64,000 nt of DNA. Origin: Alectoria sarmentosa. Lineage: Eukaryota > Ascomycota > Lecanoromycetes > Lecanorales > Parmeliaceae. Below the pieces are notes generated by a model, which worked only from the letters and a program-made list of their open reading frames with translations, made no database searches and had not been told where the DNA came from. The position numbers and the translations under genes are program-made. The stretch is taken from contig WOGZ01000186.1 of assembly GCA_009733775.1 (NCBI GenBank), forward strand, positions 1-64,000. The letters are read 5' to 3'. Shown piece by piece: positions 23,015 to 35,062 of this stretch. The stretch's first letter is position 1. Every line of letters starts with the position of its first letter.

Positions 23015-25977
23015 CTCGGAGATGGATTACAGAAGACACTCGAGGAGGAAGACGGAGATGGAGATGAAGTTGAAGATGGCAAGTGATAGGGAAGTCGGAA
23101 GAAATAATGCGGGGAAAGGGCAAGATTAAAGCAGTCAAGCCATGGCGCAAGTAAGCATGATGGGAGAATCTGGGGTTAAGATTAGGCTCAACTCTTCTTT
23201 TCCCATCTTTTCCCCGAATGGAGCGGGAAACAGGAGATATGCAAGTAGGCCGTTGGCTCGAGGGCTTGTGGGAACTGCATGTTTCACATGCGACCGAATT
23301 TTAGGAAATGCAACATCGGTTAGGTACATGATGATTTGATTAGTAGTGGTGGGCTCGATCTCAGGAACAAAGATGAGGTGATGATAGAGTGACTTTGGTA
23401 CTATATCAGATATGGTCAAAGGCTGGTTGGAAATGGAAGGATGGAAAGAAAATAGAATCCGAGGCGGGAATAGTTTGAGGAGATATAGCCGCCATTGGCG
23501 CGGGTAAAAAAGGTTTATTCTTTTGGCTTAGCTTATTCCCCTGACTTTCTTCATCTTCGACCAACCACTGCCAAGTCATCGTGACATCCACGGACACGGA
23601 CATTTTTCTCATGAACCTTGAACATCAAGGAATATCAGAGATAATGGAGATTGAAAGAATAGGAGACCGCGAGTACGAACGGTCCAAGCAGAAAACTGTT
23701 AACGTTGTAATTTCCCGTAGGTCAAAGCCAAACGCCAGACACCCTGAATATTGACCAACCGAAGTTTTCCCGCCTTTCCGTTTTTGCACGCAGATAGTCA
23801 TCGCTGCCTTTCCTGAAAAGGAATTCCACATGTTGCCGCTTGCTACTTTCTCAGCCAGAGATCTGCCACATTTTCAAGCCATGAGGTTTGATACCTTGGC
23901 ATTGGCCCGTGGCCCTCGTCCACGTCACGTCTACCTGCCACGCTATTCCCCACTATCTTGTATGACTTACAGCCTAGCAATATCATATGTCTAGGCATGC
24001 TAAGGATAGCCATATACCCAGAGGATACAGCTATTCATCACCTTGCTCACTCCTACCCCAAGACCAACTGATAATCCTACCACGAACCGTCTTTGCGTGA
24101 TCACCAATATTCACTAGGCTTTAACCCATCATGATCTAATCTTCAGTCCAGGCTACCGCGGAGCATTTTGACACGCCTACGAGTAGCCGCTACCTCGCAG
24201 GAGATCTGTCGCAGCTGGCTCTGCTATTGCAAGCCACACCACAAACGACAACGACTCTAGCTACGTGAGTATGCGATAAAATAGTAATACTGCGTCGTCA
24301 ATGATCTCTTGAGCTCCTTTGCTGTAACGGCGCCTGCGAGGAATCGGTGCGGTAGTCGTTGGGCAACGATTTCGAGTTCTGTGATACAGCTCGGACGTGT
24401 TTCATCCCGGATTCGCCAGTCTTTGAACAGATACGATATCAGCACACAACTCCGGATCAAGGCCTCCGTTCACTATTAGTCCCGGAGACGAATCAGCGCG
24501 CAAAATGTTGGAGCATCACCGACTTCTGTGGCCGTAGAGCAAAAGGGTCGCATTTTCAGCAGATTACATCATCTTCGATGCTTCATGTATTGCGCTCTGG
24601 GTTCCTTCTCTAGGCGCGGAAACAGACCTGCAGATAGTCCTATCTGTCAGGTTCCACAAAATCGATATGCCAGGATCCTGCCTCACCAGCGTCAGAACCT
24701 GCATACTAATGTATTATCCACCCTTGATCAGCCCAGACCGGGTTTCAATGCTGTCGCAACTGACTCGTTGGCCCAGATTCTTAACCCAACAGCGCCGCTG
24801 GCAACTCAATACCGCCAACACTGTTCATCTGTGGGGATCTTCTAGCTCGGTCATCATCAATGTTTTCAGCTCCAACTCCTCCATCAACAACAGTACCTCC
24901 AGCATCAAGGTCTTCGAGACCTGTCTACTCCCTTTAGCAGAATTCTCCCGGAGTCTCGAAACTTATGCAGTCTTTGATTGGTAGGAACTCAAAGGGGCGG
25001 GGGAGGATGGAGCCGCGGTTGCGAAGGTCGAGAGACGATGACGACGGGGAGGGAAAGGGTAGGCAACGCGGACAAGAGGGTATCAGCGTAGGGAGGGTCG
25101 GGCTCAAGGTGCATAAATAGCTGTGCATGGATCCTTTGATGTACTGCATCGAGTGCGACAGACAATAATAATCTCAAATAAAATGAAGATTCATGAATAA
25201 CAAAACTCATCAAAATCATCACCACCAAGACCACAACAAAATCTCCAAAGAACCATATCTATGAACCAACGCCATCACAAGGCAAAAAGAAAACCGCTCT
25301 AACCAACACAACAACGCAGACATGGTGACACGAGGTTCAGCTGGCAGACGACAATCGCATTCCTATTTCCTATTAATAAGCCGCGGGAGGCTTATGCAGG
25401 AACGTGGGGGCAATGTGGGGGTCGGAGGGAGCCATTGGGCCACGCGCCCGATCTTGGCAGAAATCTCACACGGCTTACTTCATATGTACATGATCGTATT
25501 TGACCCAGCTGATTGATACTACTGATGATGATGATGATGATGATGTCTTGTCGCCACTACCAATATGTCTGAAGAGGGTTTCGTATTGTGATTTATTTTT
25601 ATTGGAGAAAGGAAAAGAAGACGAGAAGGACCGGGGTAGCAGCTCTGCTTGCTTGAATGGCTACTGAGTATTCGACGGCAAATGAGACGGTGCGAGAATG
25701 ATAGAGTTAGTGCGTCAATTTGCGCTGTCACGGTGTACGTGTCTCACTCTCTCGGCATGAACGGAGACTGGAGGTCAATGACATTTGAGGCATAACACAT
25801 GTGCGTATATACTGTTATTTGCAGGTGACGTTAAGGATGAGGTGTTGACACTCTCCATTGACGATCTAAAGCTGACCAGTAATATTTCCAAGACACAGAA
25901 GTCATCAAACCCGTACAAGAAAAAGACAAGGGCCTCTCTTCCCATGCATGACCGAACCCCTCCCACCACGATCAACC
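23015..25977. other. Intergenic, no supported genes
   Basis: The region holds the 5' flank of the 7TM gene and the 3' flank of the transporter. Overlapping frames at 24359-24984 and 24934-25234 lie opposite each other and lack motifs. A (GAT)n run lies near 25521-25545. Confidence 0.5.
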
Positions 25978-27959
25978 TCAAGCATCCTTCTTCTCAGCCT
26001 CCTCACTCGGGACGCTAGCATCACTATCAGCAACGCCGCGCGCTTCCTCGTCCCTCCTCTTATCCTGTTGGATATCCGGCGCTGGCGCAAAGTGACTTCT
26101 GCCGCGGATCTTCTTACCATAGAGGAGGAATGCGATAGGTAGTGGGACCAGCACCAACGCGACGCAACCCAGCAGGGTAGAAGCCCACTGTATACCCATC
26201 CCATTGAACATGTATGTCGCGAACAGAGGGAAGACAGCACCGAATCCGGATCGAAGGAACGTGTTTGCAGCAAGGGCGGAGGCGGCGAACATGAGATAGG
26301 CGTCGACGATGTAGTTGAGCAAAGCGAGGAAGATGGTGAAGATGCCGAATCCGGTGAAGAGACCTGAGAGGGTAGGTACGATCCACGGGATCTTCTCGCC
26401 TTCAAATCCCGTCCAGCCGAACCAAAACAGTCCACCTGCGAAGAGAACGCCACCAACTATGGATATTGGCAGGCGCCATTCTGGAACAGGAATGTTGTTA
26501 TTGGCTTCCAGCTTGCGCGCGTAAGCGGGGTTCTGAAGCACTACGACGATAAAGGCAATGATTTCTCCAGCTACCATGCCAAAATAACAGAGGCCGCCTA
26601 CACCCTCATTGAAACCATACTTGCCCTGGAAGACGAGGGCATAGGCTGTCAGGAAGAGGTAGAGCAGACCGTAGATGAAAGACATATACAGTGTGATCAG
26701 CAGGACGATAGGTTCTTGGAACAGGATCCGCATTGGACGTGAGACGTTCTTGGTGATTAATTCTTTGAAGTCAACTTCAATTTCCTCTTGCTTGGCGTGA
26801 ATACCCCAATTCTTGGTAGCGCGGCGCAGCTCCTTGGCTTTGTTGACTAGGATGATTGGTGGGTAAGTCTCTGGTAGGAAAGTGGTAAGAAGAGCGAATG
26901 CGGAAAAGCCCATGATAGCGGATATATATTCGGTCCACCTCCAGCCTAGGGAGGAGATAGTTATGAAGCCACCGATGAATGGCGCGAGGAGAGGACCCAT
27001 GAATACGGTTGCTGAGAATACTGCAACTGCCAAACCGCGAGTCTTGTTGTTGAACATGTCGGCGAATGCTGCCGCGACTACAGCTAGAGGGCAAGAGCCG
27101 AACAGCCCATCGAAAAAGCGACAAATCATCACTGTCTGAATGTCTTTTGCTACGGCAACGCCAATGGCGAAGACCGAGAAGCCAAAAGAAGCGACAACAA
27201 GAGGTAGGCGTCGACCATAGAGTTCAGACCTACGTTGACCAGTCAGCCCTACAGAGTATAAATCTGGACAGGAGAGGACACTTGCATTGGGGCCCACATG
27301 ATAGGGCCAAATGAGTAGCCCAACACGAAGAGCGAGGTTCCTAGGGTTCCAACCTCATCCGCGACATGAAAGGTTTTCAAGACTCCCGGAATGCCCGATG
27401 AGAAGATACTGCTACCCATTGTGGCCGCGAGTGCATCGAAAGCAAGCATGACACCGATAAGGAGTTTCTTTCTCATTGGCCAATTCTGAGCATGCCTCCG
27501 GTCGTCGAAGCCATCGAATTCCACGACGTACTCTTCCATCTCTGGCAACATGGGAGGATAAGGCTTGCCAGCTCCCATGGCTGGAATTTCCTTCTGGGCT
27601 GACTTCCTGGACTTGATGGCACCCACAGTGCCAGAGTGCTGGGTTCGATGGGTTTCAATGCGACCAAGAGCGTGTGGATGGGATTCTTGGTGATTGATGC
27701 GGTTGGTGTTCGTTCTGCTCATGTTGGCTGTACGGATTGCTTCCAAGCGAACCGAGGAGGCAGACGAGGATGAGACTGCGGAAGAGCTCGGAGGCCGATC
27801 ATTGCCATCAGCTGGCACGGACCGATGAAGTTTCTCCTTTTCTTCGGGACTGAGGCGATGATAGCGCTGGAAGAAGCTGTCGTTTGGGTCCCAATTGGAG
27901 AAGCGGCGGGGGGAGGCGTTCCGCTCATCGCGAAGCACGTTCACGTCTTCTTGGTTCAT
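25978..27959 (-). CDS. MFS drug:H+ antiporter (DHA1, FLR1-like), 641 aa
   Basis: Two exons (27286-27959, 25978-27229) sum to 642 codons. The 56-nt intron starts with GCAAGT, not GT, and ends GCTGAC...GTAG. Using this GC donor restores WAPMSELYGRR, the MFS motif-A equivalent of this family. A hydrophilic, Ser-rich N-terminal tail of ~180 residues precedes 12 predicted TM helices; LGYSFGPIMWAP and FLPETYPP are typical of CaMdr1/Flr1-like exporters. The C-terminal tail is charged. Family members extrude azoles, benomyl and other toxicants from the plasma membrane, but the actual substrate is unknown. ATG 27959 is the only in-frame ATG at the N-terminus. Confidence 0.92.
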
Positions 27960-29097
27960 CTTGATAGGCGTCCGATATTTTCGTAGCAAGCGGCTTTGTG
28001 AAAAAAAAACGCGGTCTTGGATTGGGATATGGTGGCAACGGCAGTGCGGAATAGATAATAGGCCGAGATTGTTGCGCCTCGCAGGATACAGGTATCAGGT
28101 GACAGTCAATTTATTCTCTCTTGGACGATGAAAGAAGGTCAATGGGACACGCGGAATAGATGGTATACGAATGATTACTGATGGTGTAGCAGTTGGAGGC
28201 TCAACAAGGCCAGAAGGAATATGGCTCTGGTGGGGAAGTTTCAACGCGGGTAGCGGCGGGAGGAAGATACGAGGGCTTGGCACGCCATATCATATCTAGT
28301 CTAGCTTTAACCCTAGCAGATCGCCACACCGTCATTCTCTTGCGAGTAGCTGTTCACCCGTTGTCTCATTCTTTTCATCATTTCCCATCCTCCATCAATC
28401 CATATTCTATTGATATGTTTACATGTCAACATTCCTCGGCCTGGCTCCTGAGAGCTGAGGCGCTATGTTGTAGATAAAGGCGCTCTGCCCGTTCAATCAG
28501 CCACCAACAAATCCAAACAATAAATACGATAGCTTACAAATCGACCTTTCCTGCTCACCGGTAGTCATCGTGTTCCCCAAACCTGTCAAGTATCAGACAC
28601 ACTCTCCTTAGCCCGCTCTTTCCTAGGGTGTGTACATTGAAGAGATCTGCATTCTGCACCTTTGCGACGCGAGAGGCGAACAAGGTTGTAATTGGCTGCG
28701 CCTTTTGTTTTACCTGGAGGTAGAATGTCTTATTTCTCTCTTTTTCTGTGGCCTCCCCAGCTTAGTGTGACCGTGTGCCGGAGAAGATGGTAATCATTGG
28801 GTGCCCGGCGTGGCCTGCGTACTAATAGCTTCACAAGTCGACAAAAGGAGCGAAAAGAAATGAGGGGAGATATGAGTACGATGGTCAACAAAAGGCAGGG
28901 TAGGGTTGACTGACTCGTACACTCACACACAAACATACGCAAGAAAAAAAATAAACAAAGCATAGGCGACACCTGCATGAGCTCTGTCTTGTGGATGGTT
29001 TTGTTTGTGGCCAGACCACATGGATGCAGTATGTGCAGTGTGCACTCTATACATTCCAGCTTCGGCATTACAATATACCACCCATTCATAATTGACC
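27960..29097. other. 5' flank of transporter and intergenic
   Basis: No gene is supported. The 28730-29089 minus frame has no recognisable features. Confidence 0.5.
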
Positions 29098-29830
29098 CTA
29101 CTCGACCGAAAACGATGTATCCACGCCTACATCACTCGACAGTGTCTGTATCCCTGAATTGTTTGGTATGTCCTCAATACTCTCCAAGTTCCCAACCTTC
29201 CACCTCTTGATCTCCTTCTTGATATGTGGAAAGGTCTTGGACGGTACGTAAGGTATGTGGTAGCTGCCGTAGGCTTCGAAGATCAAAACGTCATACTCTC
29301 CGCTCGCCACCACATATAGCCGAGCTTCTCCGTTGATGATTTTTATACTGTCTGGGATCTTCATGTCGATTCCCTGATTCAGATCGCCGTGAAAGACACC
29401 GATTCTTCTGTCGAATAAGTAGTGAACCCAGAATTCGACTGTGACTGAGTAATCGTCGTCGATTTCGCCTTTGACCTATACCGGCAAGATTAGCCTGTCC
29501 CCAGGGCCGCCTTCTGACGCTTAGGAATGTTCAGCATACGCGGAAGTAGACGAGATGTCCTAGCCCAGGAATATCGATTTCTTCCTCGAACGGTATTGTC
29601 TCCGCGAGTTGCCCATTTGTGCTGTTGAGGGCAATTACGTTGGAAGCATTCGGGGTACCGGCAAAGAGAATGGCATCTTTCTTGTGAAGCAGGTTCTTCA
29701 AGGGAGTCGACAAGCGTTTTACGTGGTGAGCCGCAATATTGACCGATTCCTCTGGAGTGGTGACGCGGGCAGAGGCGAGGGCTGGTAACAGAAGGTATAT
29801 GAGATTCGATAGAACCATGAAGAGCAACAT
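29098..29830 (-). CDS. Secreted or membrane-anchored protein of unknown function, 222 aa
   Basis: Two exons (29540-29830 and 29098-29475) with a GT-AG intron (29476-29539, phase 0) give 223 codons. The first ~25 residues (MLLFMVLSNLIYLLLPALASA) form a signal peptide or anchor. The remainder alternates short hydrophobic strands and charged turns (e.g. SVTVEFWVHYLFDRRIGVFH) and looks beta-rich, with no Cys after the signal. I recognise no family. An extension upstream in frame exists without an ATG. It is divergent from another secreted protein 1.1 kb away. Confidence 0.65.
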
Positions 29831-30970
29831 AATGATAAAACCAAGGCTTGCCACCTCTGGGCAGCTGAAAGTTCCTTGAAGAGAGCGTGGCAGGTCGAGA
29901 ATCGAGCAATCGGTCGTATATAGAATTACTGTGCGACGCTTCAGAAGTGAAGCACGAGGAATCAGCCGCGAGGCAACAAGGGACGCATCTACGAATAGAC
30001 CGAATCGGATTTTATTTTTGGGCTAAAAAGAATGCACAGCCTTGCGCTGTGTCAAGATAGAGACGCTGTCTCTGTTATTGGATGAGACAAGTTTGTCTTG
30101 TGAGGCAATTGCACCCTGCAAAGTATCAGTGAATCCACACCCTGATGCGTCGTCGCATGCGCGGATTATGGAACGCTCAAGATGGCGATTCGCGATTTGC
30201 CGCCTTCTGTTCAAAAACACCCAGCTCATTTTTGGGCGAGAGACGAATGAAGTTGTTTCTGAGGAGGCAGTCGCAGCTGATACAGCCATGACCAACAGTG
30301 GGCTACATAAACGCCAGTATGGCTTCGCATGAGCAAATCACATACCAGAGAAACTTGAAATCGACGGACAGGGTTCTCCATTTGATAGCCAATCCAAGGA
30401 TGGGCGGGACTTTTTGCCTCAAAAAGCGATAGCCGAACGGGCACCATCGAGGTCGTTGATTTACAGCCACTCGCAACTCAAGATCTCATCTCTCTCTTTG
30501 CCATTGCTCAGTTATTTTTATCGTCTTGGTGTTGAGCAAATCAGCACCGAGAGGTAGCACAATTTTGGCAGGATGTTACCTCCAGATATTGTGGTGCGGT
30601 TGAGCACCAATTCAGCATTGGCTGAAACTTCCTTTTAGTCAAACGAACAGTCAACATCGTCCAATGACCAGCCATCATGGCCGGCTAGCAGCATTCCAGG
30701 CTTCTCATAGCATTGGAGAATTAAATATCCGCGCCAGACAGCCGCTGGGCCCACCAACGCATGTCGCGTGTCAAATAAACATCATTGCGCGTCGGCAAGC
30801 GCAAAATTCCCCTAGGTCCGAACGTCTTTCTTTGACCGGGAGCCTGCTCCGACGTAAGATTTGGATGGATTTTTATATTGTGAGCAAGCCTCCACGCCTG
30901 CACGATACTTGTGGTCCCACAAGAATCACATGAGAAGAACTTGGGTCTCAAATCTTGAATCCATTTCAAG
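29831..30970. other. Shared upstream region between two divergent secreted-protein genes
   Basis: About 1.1 kb separates the ATGs at 29830 (minus) and 30971 (plus). Short frames here have no motifs. A TTTATAT element near 30870 could be a TATA box for the plus-strand gene, but this is weak. Confidence 0.45.
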
Positions 30971-31653
30971 ATGTTCCTATCTACAGCTCCCTCATTGTTC
31001 CTTTTCTGCGCACTGCTCTGGTCGCAGTGCGTACTCGCTGCCCTCTTACCTCGTGGAAGCCTGATAGAGCGCTCCTCACTATCAAAGACTCAGAATCAGT
31101 ATGAGCCACGGTATCTAATCTCAGTCAATTCCTACTGCCATACTCTGAGCTAGCAGGAACTGACCTTCTCTCAAGTGCCAATGCAATCGTACAACTCGAC
31201 TCCAACCCAACAGAGATCCCGGCACCGAACGCGGCCAGATCAGTAGGCGTCCACATCCAACCTCTAATCGCTCCGATCCTCCCCCAAGCTGTTGGCCAGG
31301 TCCTCATTCAAGCCCTCTTCACTGCCTATTTCGATTTCGGTCCCACACCTCTGGCCGTGTCGAATTACTTCCGCCACAGCGTCTCGTCTCGGTTGCCAAA
31401 CTTCAACGTCGAGTTCGAGATGTCGGCTAGGGGTAACCAGACGGGGGACTTTGTGTTGACGAATAGCCGGGTCGTGGAGACGCTGTCCCTGCTGGGGTTC
31501 GACTACTCGAACCAGCAGAACGTGAGCAGTTATGTGGAATACGAGTTCGATGTCGTGATTGACGTCTGGATGCAGCCCGAGGTCATTATTGCCAGCGGGT
31601 CGGTGAGGAATATACCTAGTGAGCCTGCGACTTCTACCCTGCCCGGGGTTTAG
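30971..31653 (+). CDS. Secreted protein of unknown function, 205 aa
   Basis: Exons 30971-31110 and 31176-31653 sum to 206 codons. The intron (31111-31175) has GTATCT, an AACTGAC branch site and a TCTCAAG acceptor; the acceptor was chosen because nearer AGs run into TGA. A signal peptide (MFLSTAPSLFLFCALLWSQCVLA) is followed by a basic Leu-Pro-Arg site. The mature part looks beta-rich, with N-glycosylation sites (NQT, NVS) and no Cys. I recognise no family. The size and features fit a secreted effector-like or wall protein, but nothing proves this. Confidence 0.7.
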
Positions 31654-34600
31654 GGAATACATCAGGAATTGGGGGGCGCGATGGTAACGGCTCAGGGGTG
31701 GTGTCTTTGTGAAGGCTCTTGCTTTAGAATTACGAGATTTGACGCTCAGGCGACTAAGCACATCAAAGCATAAATACCTGCGAGGAACAATCTTGAGACG
31801 AAGAGCGCTGCTTCGATGCTTTCTTGCCGACTGTAAACATAAAGCAATGCTTCTTGTCTGATACCACAACAAGCTTGCATTCGTATACAGATGTTGCAAT
31901 ATCCTTAGATCAAATGTAAGGGAGCCAGCGGCAAATGTCCATCAAAAATGATTGTTGTGACAAACAAAAGGCCAGAATAGCCCATCCAGAGCTTACTATT
32001 CCTCCAGGAATAGCGACTTTAAGGCCTAACGCAATCCTAGATGTAACAGTACAAGAATTTAAGCTTACATCGCCGACTTGGAATCTATTATCTCAAGACC
32101 GTCAGCCCATCAAGCATGACTACTGTCTGTCAAACTTGCGTTTACTTTCTGGGCGCTTGGCCTGTCCTTGGCAAGCCAACCTTAACAAACCCCGATTCCA
32201 ACGGCCGACCGGGCGGCTTCGCTGGTGCGCGTACGGAAGCAACGTAAATGCTAGTCTCGGCACGAGATACACCTGTTTCTCGTCACGAATTGACCCCCCG
32301 TCGCCGAAAAGCTTCGCCTGAGGTGATCGAGGGTAATTTCATAGTACCGCCTTAGTCTACAGCGCGCAAGCCACTGCCGTCCGTATGCTGCCGTGTGTAC
32401 ATCCTGCAGACGATTTACAAGGCATCGGCGATGTGTTGCGAGAACAGATTGCGGAGCGGAATAGCTAAGTAGTAGCCGAGTAGTATCAATAGTAGTAAAA
32501 TTATGACTATGACTATGACTATGGTAATGATCGTGTCTAAACAGCACAAGGAGAAAAAACATAAAAGCGGCCATGATCCAGACTATAAATATAGGACAAA
32601 GGGACCCCGAAATCGAACCCAAACTGTTACCGAATTCCTATGAATTCCATACCGAAAGTCGATCAACTAAGGGGTACTACTCCCATGATCATTTGCCGGA
32701 CCCACATGATCCACATGTGACTGCAAGGGTACTCCGTACAAGCGACATAAGCGGGTCTAGTACCTATCGAGTGGGTCCAAACAACACGATGGGTTCTCGT
32801 CGTGAAAAGGAAAAACAGCCGATTTGAGCAGTGTAGCCAAAACTTGCGGGGATGACTGAAGATAGATAGAGTGGGGCTACGCATTCCTCGCGAAGCGAAA
32901 TGGACTTGCCTACTTGCCTGGAAGGGGGGCCAAGAGGCGCCGAGATGTGTTGAATGTTTGCTTCCGCGATGGACAGAAGTGACTGTGCGCAGCGTCAGGC
33001 CAATGAAGATCTTCTACCAGTCGAACCGTCGTCAGCGGTTGCTCACACGCGTGCATAGGCGTTCCGCCCCAGCGATAAAGGTCGAGTTAGTATCTTTATA
33101 CTGATACTCGAGCACCGAAAGGGGATCCAACTTTTGGTGAAGGTAGAGCCAAAAGAGACTGGGCAATGCGCGGGATCGTCCAGTGCAAGTCTAATTATCA
33201 AGACTACTCTTTCTTTGCGGACTATAATGGGAGCTGTAGACACACAGTAAAGACCAAGAAAGAAGAAGAGGAAGAGGAAGAAACGAGAAGTTCAAAGGAA
33301 TTGATTGGATGATAGAGAAGACCTGTATCGAAAGTAGCGAACGAAGATAGGTCGACGCTCATCGCGGCCAAACCCCTAATTCCATTCTTCCTCACTCTCC
33401 CACAACATGCCTTCATATTTTCCATCTTCTTCTCCTTGTCCTTCGCTGTTGGTCTCAAAGTAGTCTTCTCGGCTGACACTACTGCACCTCGTGGTCAGGG
33501 ACGTTGCCTTATTTGCTCAAGTGCTACGCGAATGTGCCGAGTCCCGGCAGAGAGACAGAACATTGAGCTGGATCTCGAGCTTGCTAGAGGATAATGCCAA
33601 GCCCAGCATACATCATTGTGCAAAGAGAGGTCAGTTAATGTCGACTTGTTGCTAGTCGCGCATAAAACCTACCTGGATCCAAGTTACATCCAGGAGATGG
33701 CTGGCTCCCCCGCTCAATCTTGGCTATTACCACTCGGCGCACGAACAATAGTTGTGTGCTGAGGCCGTAGAGAGGCAGGTGCCCTGGCTCTGATCCAACT
33801 GCAGACCAACACGGCAATGGCTCACTCAAAGTCCCAGAACAGTGACTTGGCATGTGTCAAAGGTCTCAACACCGTACAATTATCGAAGCCTCTACGAAAG
33901 CCTGGAATTGTCATACCTTGGCTTTCGGGCCTTTCACGACGTCTAGCACATCGCAGCAAGATTTGCCGTCCTCTTCACAGCTGGACGAGCCCAATAATGA
34001 CATGGTCAAAACAACAGCAGGCATCTCAAACATCTACCGGCAGCAATCGCACCCTCCGCGACCAAAGGCAGTCTCATCAGCCAAGCATGCCCAGGCGCCC
34101 AGACCAATCTTCCGGCCTTTCGACATCCGCCTCGCATCCAATCAACGCCTTCTTCAGTCCCTGCCAAGCCCGCTACATGAAAGCTAGAGCCGTTGCAGTT
34201 AGCGCGCTGCTTCCCCGCGTAATGAACATCTGCCGCGTTATTCCACGAGATCTGACGAACGCCAGGACAGTCCCCATGGGGTAAGCTGGGGTTAAATGGC
34301 TGACTTCTCGGTCCTTCCTCCGGTCAGTTGTTGTCGTGGAAGCCGAAGAGGTCCTCTGCTAACACACGATCATATCACGCTCCAGTCTTCGCCAAAATGC
34401 AAAATACAGTAGTTCTTGGCTAGGCAGGGTTGTCCCAATGAAATGGGTAGGAGGTTATGAGACAGTCGTAATACCACAAACCTGGCGAGGGTCACTACTG
34501 TTTGTGATGTCTGTTCCCACTACTGCTTTGTGTCCTGTTCTCCTAGCATAGCTCACCTCGCTCTTTCCTGTACCCATTTCAAACGATCTCGTTGTCGATT

Positions 34601-34818
34601 ACTTTTAGGTCCCACCTGATCCTGGCGGGAATCAATGCGGCATTTCCGAGTAGATGGTTCTTCATCATGTGTGATGCATCATCTAGCTCGCTTCTTTCGA
34701 CGATTTCGTCTCCTAGCTTATGAATAAGGTTTATCTTGCATACAGCCCTGTTGAGGATCAATCTTATCTTTTAGCTTTCTCAACAAGTGTGATACCACTC
34801 TACCCCTGGGAATAACTC

Positions 34819-34843
34819 TTGAAGGCCTTCTAGAAGCCTTCTA
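34819..34843. repeat. Compact palindromic motif
   Basis: Two adjacent self-complementary elements, GAAGGCCTTC and TAGAAGCCTTCTA, lie ~220 bp upstream of the FucP-like transporter. They could bind a dimeric regulator or be chance. Confidence 0.4.
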
Positions 34844-34903
34844 GTGTGTCCTGAGAAAGCTTCCTAGGACTGCCATCGTGGTGCCAAGAGCTTTGGGAAA
34901 TCT

Positions 34904-34910
34904 TATATAT
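34904..34910 (+). promoter_or_regulatory. TATA-like element upstream of FucP-like transporter
   Basis: TATATAT lies ~153 bp before ATG 35063, followed by pyrimidine-rich sequence. This is position-based inference only. Confidence 0.35.
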
Positions 34911-35062
34911 GAGCCTTTCTTCCCCATGGGTCTGGAGAATCATCAGAGCAAGTCTCATTGTCTCCTACGACAACTATCCACAAGGACCGGGCCATACACC
35001 AGCGCCTCTAATTCCGCCTACAGCAGCAACGCTTTCCCCTCCGCCTCCCAGCAGCCGCCAAC

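Larger units (their letters stand above)
31654..35062. other. 3.4 kb gap; only weak coding-like frames
   Basis: Frames at 33852-34187 (plus) and 34579-34761 (minus) read somewhat protein-like but have no start or intron support and no motif, so they may be gene relics. No transposon structure is visible. Confidence 0.45.

Noticed and set aside
31264..31899. 211-codon minus frame
   Set aside because: Antisense to the secreted protein gene, whose signal peptide, intron and phase all fit.
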